From Methanobacteriota archaeon (GTDB lineage: Archaea; Thermoplasmatota; E2; DHVEG-1): DNA of 8,366 bases. The DNA is taken from assembly GCA_903930505.1 (NCBI GenBank), contig CAIYYQ010000063.1:1-8366 (forward strand). Reading direction: 5' to 3'. The position numbers were made by a program, and so were the translations under genes. The notes beneath the pieces were generated by a model. It searched no databases. It was not told the DNA's origin and was given only the letters and a program-made list of their open reading frames with translations. Shown in pieces: positions 1 through 4,510 of this stretch (position 1 is its first letter; the number at the start of each line of letters is the position of its first letter).

Positions 1-1
1 A

Positions 2-133
2 ACCAAAGAGACGAAAAAACTTGTGAAGACAACGAAGGAAAAGAAAAAACCAGCTGAAAAGAAGAAATCAGAAAAAACTGAGCCGAAATCAAAATCCAAG
101 ACAAGGAAGGTTTCGTCAAAGAAAGAAAAATAA
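2..133 (+). CDS. C-terminal end of a lysine-rich protein, possibly ribosomal protein L31e (5' partial)
   Basis: The frame is open from the window edge to a TAA at 131-133 and gives 43 residues, almost half of them lysine, with the rest mainly Glu, Thr, Ser and Pro and no hydrophobic segment. This looks like a disordered basic tail rather than a folded domain. The stop lies 11 bases before the aIF6 start, so the two are probably cotranscribed. In many archaea the gene directly before aIF6 encodes ribosomal protein L31e, and a basic tail would suit an RNA-bound protein. The identity therefore rests on gene order only, because no L31e core sequence is in the window. Coding status is fairly sure; the name is a guess. 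Confidence 0.55.
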   Translation, partial: TKETKKLVKTTKEKKKPAEKKKSEKTEPKSKSKTRKVSSKKEK

Positions 134-144
134 CGAGGACCATA

Positions 145-810
145 ATGCTTCAGCTGTTGGATTTCAACGAGAATCCTAGTATTGGTGTATACTGTCGGGC
201 GAACGACAACGTTGTTTTTGTTCAGAGGCAGTTGGAAAAGAAATTAAAAATATTGATTGCGACTGCACTCGATGCAAAGATTGTGGAATTATCAATTGCG
301 AATGCAAATATTATTGGTTCACTTTTGGTGATGAATTCCCATGGTGTTGTAGTTACTGATTTTGCAAGTGAGGACACCATTCATACGATTAAACAGCAGG
401 GGCTTCAGGTGTTGGTTACTAAAGATACGATTAACGCAGCAGGTAATGACATCCTTGTAAATGATCATGGTGCGCTTGTGCATCCTGAGATGCGAGATCA
501 TACTTTGAAAAAAATTGGTGAAACACTGGGTGTTCCGGTTTCTCGAGGAACTATTGCTGAGCTTGAAATTGTTGGTATGGCTGCAGTCGTGACAAATAAA
601 GGTTGTTTGTGTCATCCGAAAGTAAATGATGAAGAGAAACGTGTCTTGGAAAAAGTGTTTAATGTTGAGGTCATGATTGGGACTGTGAATCATGGTTATC
701 CAATGATTGGTAGTGGTCTTGTTGCGAATTCTAAAGGTGCGATTATCGGGAATCAAACCACGGGTATTGAGATGGGGCGAATTGAAGAGGCGCTTGGGTT
801 TTTAGAGTGA
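145..810 (+). CDS. eif6: Translation initiation factor aIF6 (ribosome anti-association factor)
   Basis: The product has 221 residues, the usual length for archaeal IF6, a five-fold pseudosymmetric protein that binds the 50S subunit next to L14 and blocks joining to 30S. The repeating units are visible: the start with NPSIGVYCRAND, then SLLVMNSHGVVV near residue 60, DILVNDHGALVHPE near 102, AAVVTNKGCLCHP near 146, and GSGLVANSKGAIIGNQTTGIE near 190. The ATG at 145 is supported by a GAGG at 135-138, six bases upstream. It follows the lysine-rich tail closely, which matches the archaeal L39e-L31e-aIF6 order, but the genes that often come next (LX/L18a, prefoldin alpha, ftsY) are absent and a T-rich stretch follows. 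Codon use is rich in G and T, unlike the genes at the right end. A long antisense reading frame here is a shadow. Confidence 0.96.
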   Translation: MLQLLDFNENPSIGVYCRANDNVVFVQRQLEKKLKILIATALDAKIVELSIANANIIGSLLVMNSHGVVVTDFASEDTIHTIKQQGLQVLVTKDTINAAGNDILVNDHGALVHPEMRDHTLKKIGETLGVPVSRGTIAELEIVGMAAVVTNKGCLCHPKVNDEEKRVLEKVFNVEVMIGTVNHGYPMIGSGLVANSKGAIIGNQTTGIEMGRIEEALGFLE

Positions 811-821
811 TAATTGTAGCG

Positions 822-841
822 TTTTTGTTTTTTATTTTTTT
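822..841 (+). terminator. T-rich transcription end after aIF6
   Basis: Twenty bases beginning 11 bases after the aIF6 stop are 17 T, in runs of five, six and seven. Oligo-T on the non-template strand is the intrinsic termination signal of archaeal RNA polymerase, and no hairpin is needed. It also marks where the ribosomal operon appears to stop. Confidence 0.6.
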
Positions 842-955
842 GATAATGAATACGTGATTTGTTGAGAGAGATCAATGATAATATCTTGGAAAATAGTATT
901 TGAATTTTGGTTTTGATTCTGTTTTTTTTATTTTTAGTTGAAAAATTTCGACAAG

Positions 956-966
956 TTTATATAATA
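956..966 (+). promoter_or_regulatory. TATA box of an archaeal promoter ahead of the small-ORF region
   Basis: TTTATATAATA is a good archaeal TATA element in an AT-rich gap. With the usual distance of about 25 bases it places transcription start near 986-990, where a perfect hairpin begins. A second weaker TATA-like string (GTATATAC) lies at 978-985. The transcript would cover the small ORFs at 1091-1398 and possibly the secreted protein at 1470. Confidence 0.5.
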
Positions 967-987
967 CGAATGACAAGTATATACACG

Positions 988-1010
988 TGCATGAAATATT
1001 CTTTCATGCA
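988..1010 (+). repeat. Perfect 9-bp inverted repeat at the predicted transcript start
   Basis: TGCATGAAA at 988-996 pairs exactly with TTTCATGCA at 1002-1010 around a five-base loop. It sits at the transcript start predicted from the TATA box at 956-966, and a strong purine-rich string (GAGGAGAGGTGA) follows at 1013-1024 without a long ORF behind it. It could be a 5' stabilising hairpin or a dyad bound by a regulator. Confidence 0.55.
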
Positions 1011-1090
1011 GTGAGGAGAGGTGAAACAAAAAGTGTTGAATTAAAAATGGTTTGTTAAATTAGCTAAAATTTGGGGGGTTGAAAAAAAGA

Positions 1091-1189
1091 ATGGAGAGGT
1101 TGAAATCACTAAATTTTAACAGGAGGGTGCTATCTTATTCGAAACTCTTCAAAAAACATTATAATTTTTTAGAAAAAATATTAATATGA
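1091..1189 (+). CDS. Possible 32-residue basic small protein or leader peptide
   Basis: ATG at 1091 opens a 32-codon frame ending in TGA at 1187-1189. A G-rich string (GGGGGGTT, 1072-1079) lies 11 bases before the start and is an imperfect Shine-Dalgarno. The stop overlaps the ATG of the next ORF as ATGA, an arrangement typical of translationally coupled genes. The product is basic, with many Lys, Leu and Asn residues and no known domain. Its first eleven residues share M-x-x-L-K-x-L-x-F-N-R with the small frame at 4395 upstream of the C25 peptidase. That likeness could instead come from a shared DNA control element, and the two frames part after about 11 codons through a one-base length difference. 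Chance ORFs of this size are common, so confidence is low. Confidence 0.25.
   Translation: MERLKSLNFNRRVLSYSKLFKKHYNFLEKILI
1138..1156 (+). promoter_or_regulatory. Shared upstream element, first copy (small-ORF and secreted-protein side)
   Basis: This is TTCGAA-A-CTCTTCAAAAAA, the partner of the element at 4441-4459. Likeness reaches back to the ATGs at 1091 and 4395 (about 46 of 67 positions, one gap) and more weakly forward into AT-rich strings that include the peptidase TATA box. Only one TTCGAA occurs here. Confidence 0.45.
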
Positions 1190-1398
1190 GAATGATAACA
1201 ATGAATACCATGACAAAGAAACACAAATCAAAGAAAATGTACGCTACCGGTACATTAGAAGTAAATAAAACAGGTAGAGGGGTGGAAAAAACAGGAATGA
1301 AAAAATTTTATAGAAAGAAATGGAGCAGTTGTTCTTGTGATATAAATGACGATCAGGACGGAATATTAGAAGACCTTATCCTGAAAGGCATGGCATAA
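1186..1398 (+). CDS. Small hypothetical protein, basic front and acidic tail (70 residues)
   Basis: This is a 70-codon frame with a Lys/Arg-rich first 47 residues, then a W-S-S-C-S-C-D string near 46-52, and an Asp/Glu-rich end (DINDDQDGILEDLIL). There is no membrane segment, signal peptide or family that I recognise. The start is unclear: ATGs occur at 1186, 1192, 1201 and 1210, none with a clear ribosome-binding site directly before it. The 1186 start overlaps the stop of the preceding small frame. If the AT-rich string near 1174-1186 acts as a TATA box, as its counterpart does before the peptidase, translation could begin leaderless near 1201 or 1210. The stop is 71 bases before the secreted-protein start. 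The open length and uneven charge pattern favour a real gene only moderately. Confidence 0.4.
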   Translation: MRMITMNTMTKKHKSKKMYATGTLEVNKTGRGVEKTGMKKFYRKKWSSCSCDINDDQDGILEDLILKGMA

Positions 1399-1409
1399 AA
1401 AAAATATTG

Positions 1410-1432
1410 TTGTTTGGGCGGTGCTCAAACAA
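1410..1432 (+). repeat. Hairpin between the 70-codon ORF and the secreted protein
   Basis: Bases 1410-1418 pair with 1424-1432 (outer arms TTGTTTG and CAAACAA, then one G-U and one G-C pair) around a five-base loop. No T-run follows, so it is not a typical terminator. It may be a processing or attenuation structure ahead of the start at 1470. Confidence 0.4.
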
Positions 1433-1469
1433 AACGGAAAGAAAATGGAAGATAACTGGAGGGAAAAAT

Positions 1470-2543
1470 ATGAAAAACAGAAAAGAAATTTTTATATCAA
1501 AAGCAGATTATTTAATCTGGGGGAAAAAAATGAAAGACAGATACATAATGAAAAAATTAGCAATAGGAATGGTTGCCATTTTTCTTTTGGCGACTGTAAC
1601 ACCTATTGCATTAGGCAGCTCAAATGACCCACCGGCAACATATGAAGAAGTCCATCAAATGATAGTGACTTTTCCAGATGACCCAACATTAGAACCCACT
1701 GTTGCAGATACAACTACAACAATAGGAACACCACCTAACGGTTTATCATCGAATGAAATGAGGGACCTATTGATATCATATATCAATTCTCTAACAGATA
1801 CATCACAAGTAGTAACAGAAGTTGCAAAGATTGGAGCAATTTCTAATATTAATCCTGTTGAATTTTCAACTGCAGTTGATATATCTCAAATCAGCCAAAT
1901 ATCACAAATAGAAGTATCTAGTTCTTTTGGTAACTCAGGACAAGGTGGTATGCGTTCTATAGTTCCTGTAAATATAGGAGAAGGAACATCCCACTATGCA
2001 GAATTTAAGATTCCTTGGGGAGAAGCTTTTGCCAGTAGTACAAATCCCCCCACCACTATAGCAACAATGAGTGCGACTACAGGTACTGGAAGAGCATATG
2101 CTCGATGTATTCCAAATACACTAACAGGTGCATCATGTGGTGATAATGTTTACGCACCAAATAAAGCCGCTCGATGGATGAAAATGGGCATTGGATTAAA
2201 AACAAGTGCAACCTTTGTTTATAAAAGTCCATCAGCTGTAACCATAGCAATGTATAACGGTGGTGGAGCACACGCAAGCATCTTTCTCAAAGTAGATGAA
2301 TATACTCCAGTTGGACAGTATGTACAATCATATACAAAAGAGGTTCTTGGATACACAGGTACTACATCGGGCAAATCATATTCGTTAGACAACTTTGGCT
2401 TCAAGTTCAATCTGCGATTCCTCTATCTCTACAGATTCAGTATGTATGCTGCCTGTAACGCAAACTCAGGTGGAAGTCCCGAATCTGGTTCCTATGCCGA
2501 TATGAATCCAGTGCAGTTCTCGAAACTCTGGCTCGTCTATTAA
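1470..2543 (+). CDS. Secreted protein of unknown function (357 residues)
   Basis: I do not recognise the family. The start at 1470 is chosen because GGAGGG at 1458-1463 lies six bases before the ATG. The frame is open upstream to an ATG at 1407 without such a site, and the ATG at 1530 has a weaker GGGGG string and would give a more normal signal-peptide length. From 1470, residues 1-29 are polar and basic, residues 30-49 form the hydrophobic core (LAIGMVAIFLLATVTPIALG), and the mature part begins with SSNDPP. The mature protein is rich in Ser, Thr, Gly and aromatic residues and looks beta-rich, with a short S-Q-I triplet run at about 139-147 and three Cys residues. There is no C-terminal anchor, so release or surface association is likely. 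A hairpin and T-run end the gene. It shares an upstream element with the C25 peptidase gene. Confidence 0.8.
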   Translation: MKNRKEIFISKADYLIWGKKMKDRYIMKKLAIGMVAIFLLATVTPIALGSSNDPPATYEEVHQMIVTFPDDPTLEPTVADTTTTIGTPPNGLSSNEMRDLLISYINSLTDTSQVVTEVAKIGAISNINPVEFSTAVDISQISQISQIEVSSSFGNSGQGGMRSIVPVNIGEGTSHYAEFKIPWGEAFASSTNPPTTIATMSATTGTGRAYARCIPNTLTGASCGDNVYAPNKAARWMKMGIGLKTSATFVYKSPSAVTIAMYNGGGAHASIFLKVDEYTPVGQYVQSYTKEVLGYTGTTSGKSYSLDNFGFKFNLRFLYLYRFSMYAACNANSGGSPESGSYADMNPVQFSKLWLVY

Positions 2544-2544
2544 A

Positions 2545-2576
2545 AGGGGGAAACATCCCCCTCTCTTTTATTTTTT
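2545..2576 (+). terminator. Hairpin plus T-run terminator after the secreted protein
   Basis: AGGGGG (2545-2550) pairs with CCCCCT (2557-2562) around a six-base loop. A T-rich run at 2566-2576 follows, directly after the stop codon. It resembles an intrinsic terminator and should separate this gene, at least in part, from the PKD gene that starts 18 bases further on. Confidence 0.65.
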
Positions 2577-2593
2577 AAACGGAGACAATCCCA

Positions 2594-2926
2594 ATGAATA
2601 AAAAAGATAAAATAATCATAGTGATTGTTACTATATTTGTTTTGTGTGTTACTGTTTTGGGTATTTACTTTTATAAACCACCAACACCGACTGGATCAGT
2701 GAAAGTCGGTTTTAGTTACCAGGTACATCCTGACTACATCCAATTCTCAGATGAAACAGCAGGGAATGTAACGAAATGGCATTGGGATTTCGGTGATGGA
2801 AACACATCTACATTACAGAACCCAACACATCAATTTTCATCATTACATCAAGTTTATAATGTGACATTAACAGTTGTTGATGTCAATGGTTTGGAATCAT
2901 CAATAAGCCAAAGCATAACTATATAA
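2594..2926 (+). CDS. Membrane-anchored protein with a single PKD domain (110 residues)
   Basis: Residues 1-6 are basic and 7-26 form one hydrophobic segment (IIIVIVTIFVLCVTVLGIYF), either a signal anchor or an uncleaved signal peptide. After a short Pro/Thr linker, residues 37-110 form one PKD domain, an Ig-like beta sandwich found in many archaeal surface proteins. The hallmark WDFGDGN is at 64-70, followed by NPTHQF and Y-N-V-T-L-T-V-V-D near 88-96. Three N-glycosylation sequons (NVT, NTS, NVT) fit exposure outside the cell. PKD domains usually occur as parts of much larger proteins, so a lone anchored domain is unusual and suggests a binding or scaffold role. The ribosome-binding site (CGGAGA at 2580-2585) is modest. 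The gene starts 50 bases after the previous stop, beyond a terminator. Confidence 0.88.
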   Translation: MNKKDKIIIVIVTIFVLCVTVLGIYFYKPPTPTGSVKVGFSYQVHPDYIQFSDETAGNVTKWHWDFGDGNTSTLQNPTHQFSSLHQVYNVTLTVVDVNGLESSISQSITI

Positions 2927-3100
2927 TGATTAAACAACATTAATTATGAATAAAAAATAAAATATTATATGTATTTAATCACTGTAAAAATTCATAAGTA
3001 AAACGAAACCAATTGCCAATCCCAACAGGAATGGAGCTCCATAACATTAAACCCAAAAAAGAATTAACAATAATGACAATTTGTATAGGTGAAAAGAAAA

Positions 3101-4129
3101 ATGAACGTAAAAATCATTATCGCGGCAGTAATCTTTTTTCTCTTTGTATCATCAATGTTTCCTTTGATATCCGCTGACGATGAAGCAAAATATAAATCTC
3201 TCGGTCAAGAACAAGGTTTTTCTTTTAGTCGATTTAATCATAATGTGACTTTTGATGGATGGATGAATCATTCAGATGATAGTTGGTACGTGGTTCGATT
3301 TTCCAGTGATCAACCAATTTTTATGGAGAACATTACGTTTTCAGTGAATCAGACAATGAATGAAAATTACAACGGTTTTACTGGGATTTGCAGCCGTTTT
3401 ACTCTTACAAATTTTAATACCACTATAAATACAGTAATAATAGATAAATTATCTGTCATAAGGGAACATTATCTCCAGGTTAATCTAGGACCTATACAAT
3501 TTGTACGACAACATTGGAACCGAAAAGAATCAGTCGTGGGGGTGTCAGGGTCAGCGCGTGTTGTTATCTCGGATCCGTTACCTGCTGGTGATTGGTATTT
3601 CATATTCTTTACAACACCACTTCCTCAAACAACCTTTTCCATCCATCTCGAAGCACAATCTAACGGAAATATCACGTGGTATCATCCAACCCTGGGATTC
3701 TCAAGTGTGATGGTAGAGACTCAACATCTTCATGGAAAAATTGTATACTGGAAACAACTGGGGAACTTTCAGAGTTTATTCAGTACCTGGTTACACCCAC
3801 CCATCGACCGTGATAAAAGCCTGATCCTCGACGGAGAATTTACCTATCAGGTGAATCACACATTCGTCGGTTTTTTTATGAATCCTGATAGCTACCAATA
3901 TGATTGGACGCATATTCATGTTGTAACTCCCGAGGGTAAATCATTAGATAATACGCAGATCATATTCCGAAATCATATCCTTAAAAAACAAGGAAATTTT
4001 GATTATTGGGATATGATCACCGGTGGAAATGGGACGTGGACGTTTCAAATAAATAGACGGGAAAAGGGTACACCTGCGATCCTGTTTCTTGGTGCAGATA
4101 TCACGTTACCTGATGAACCGCTTGGTTGA
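3101..4129 (+). CDS. Secreted protein of unknown function (342 residues)
   Basis: The ATG at 3101 is preferred because AGGTGA at 3087-3092 sits eight bases upstream. An in-frame GTG at 3089 lies inside that site and would add four residues. Residues 5-22 are a hydrophobic signal core and cleavage is likely after ISA at about residue 25. The mature protein is rich in Phe, Trp, Tyr, His and Asn, with many N-x-S/T sequons (for example NHS, NVT, NQT, NGT), as expected for an exported, possibly glycosylated beta-rich protein. No catalytic motif, anchor or known domain is visible. It lies 174 bases after the PKD gene and about 380 bases before the C25 peptidase, on the same strand. The gap before it has no clear promoter. 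Confidence 0.8.
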   Translation: MNVKIIIAAVIFFLFVSSMFPLISADDEAKYKSLGQEQGFSFSRFNHNVTFDGWMNHSDDSWYVVRFSSDQPIFMENITFSVNQTMNENYNGFTGICSRFTLTNFNTTINTVIIDKLSVIREHYLQVNLGPIQFVRQHWNRKESVVGVSGSARVVISDPLPAGDWYFIFFTTPLPQTTFSIHLEAQSNGNITWYHPTLGFSSVMVETQHLHGKIVYWKQLGNFQSLFSTWLHPPIDRDKSLILDGEFTYQVNHTFVGFFMNPDSYQYDWTHIHVVTPEGKSLDNTQIIFRNHILKKQGNFDYWDMITGGNGTWTFQINRREKGTPAILFLGADITLPDEPLG

Positions 4130-4221
4130 AGAAAAAATCTATGAAAAAAAGCAACCAATAATACAACAATCGAAATAATAAGTTTTAATTGGAAATTAGC
4201 CCATCGATCAGACATTCTTCT

Positions 4222-4392
4222 TTAAGTAATCACTTTATTCAATAGATATCTTTTTACCAGCCGTTTACGGTCAGTGTGCATCAGCCTCGTTTTTTCTGAA
4301 AGATACTCGACAGTTGATAGATATGGATATCCATCTCGTCGGTAGCGACAGTTCCATTTATTGTATATGCATAGACTGTGAGGAGGCGTTTT
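4222..4392 (-). pseudogene. Possible remains of a minus-strand gene (3' end)
   Basis: On the minus strand a frame is open for 56 codons between a stop near 4393 and a TAA at 4222-4224, with no usable start in its upstream part. It contains RYRRDGYPYLSTVEYLSE, which recurs identically in the same frame of repeat copy 2 (7033-7100). Of the four base differences between the repeat copies, two are synonymous in this frame and the other two give Lys/Thr and Arg/Lys changes, a weak sign that it was once translated. A second minus-strand frame (4281-4403, ending TGA at 4281-4283) is also shared, but all four differences change residues there. I do not recognise the protein. Confidence 0.25.
4281..4348 (+). 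repeat. 68-bp direct repeat, copy 1
   Basis: The segment matches 7033-7100 in the same orientation with 64 of 68 bases identical and no gaps. It contains a 12-bp palindrome, ATGGATATCCAT, at 4323-4334. The flanks outside the 68 bases do not match well. It lies 151 bases after the preceding stop and 163 bases before the peptidase ATG. Confidence 0.9.
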
Positions 4393-4394
4393 CT

Positions 4395-4490
4395 ATGTGG
4401 GGATTAAAATTATTGACATTTAACAGAATATTGTATTTTGTTCGAATCTCTTCAAAAAATTCGAAGCTTTTTAAGGTAAAGTATATATAA
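4395..4490 (+). CDS. Possible 31-residue small protein or leader peptide ahead of the peptidase
   Basis: ATG at 4395 follows a textbook ribosome-binding site (GAGGAGG, 4380-4386) by eight bases, and the frame closes at TAA 4488-4490. The product begins MWGLKLLTFNR and is basic and hydrophobic. The first eleven residues match the frame at 1091 at M, L, K, L, F, N and R. Its stop lies inside the TATA box predicted for the peptidase, so if the ORF is used it must be on a transcript starting further upstream. It may be a leader peptide, a true microprotein, or an accident of the shared control element. Confidence 0.3.
   Translation: MWGLKLLTFNRILYFVRISSKNSKLFKVKYI
4441..4465 (+). promoter_or_regulatory. 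Shared upstream element with two TTCGAA palindromes (peptidase side)
   Basis: The core TTCGAA-N-CTCTTCAAAAAA at 4441-4459 recurs at 1138-1156 with 18 of 19 bases identical. Here a second TTCGAA follows at 4460-4465, giving two palindromic sites 19 bases apart, about two helical turns. The element ends 15 bases before the TATA box, a position suited to an activator. Its function is inferred from position and repetition only. Confidence 0.45.
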
Positions 4491-4496
4491 TATAAA
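4481..4496 (+). promoter_or_regulatory. TATA box of the C25 peptidase promoter
   Basis: GTATATATAATATAAA is the strongest TATA element in the window. The usual spacing puts transcription start near 4508-4512, on the peptidase ATG at 4511. No ribosome-binding site precedes that ATG, so the message is probably leaderless, which is common in archaea. Confidence 0.6.
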
Positions 4497-4510
4497 AATT
4501 CTTATGAAAC

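Larger units (their letters stand above)
811..1185. other. AT-rich intergenic region with signals but no long gene
   Basis: This stretch of 375 bases holds the T-rich aIF6 end, a TATA box, a hairpin, and three Shine-Dalgarno-like strings (1013-1024, 1072-1079 and 1121-1126). The reading frames behind the first string close after 7 to 15 codons. The only ORF of note is the 32-codon frame at 1091. No tRNA or other recognisable RNA fold was seen. It could be a leader, a small RNA gene or the remains of a lost gene. Confidence 0.5.
4130..4510. other. Intergenic region upstream of the C25 peptidase
   Basis: This gap of 381 bases carries copy 1 of the 68-bp repeat (4281-4348), remains of a minus-strand reading frame (4222-4392), a small plus-strand ORF with a strong ribosome-binding site (4395-4490), the TTCGAA element (4441-4465) and a TATA box (4481-4496). 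No T-rich terminator for the preceding gene stands out. Confidence 0.6.

Noticed and set aside
319..756. A 145-codon minus-strand frame within aIF6
   Set aside because: It lies entirely antisense to a well-conserved gene, and its product has low-complexity His/Asn/Thr composition without a recognisable domain, so it is a shadow frame.
1407..1469. Upstream extension of the 1470 secreted protein to the ATG at 1407
   Set aside because: There is no ribosome-binding site before 1407, the first bases overlap a hairpin, and GGAGGG is ideally placed for the ATG at 1470.
4281..4348. A CRISPR array
   Set aside because: There are only two repeat units, 2.7 kb apart with a whole gene between them and no regular spacers.
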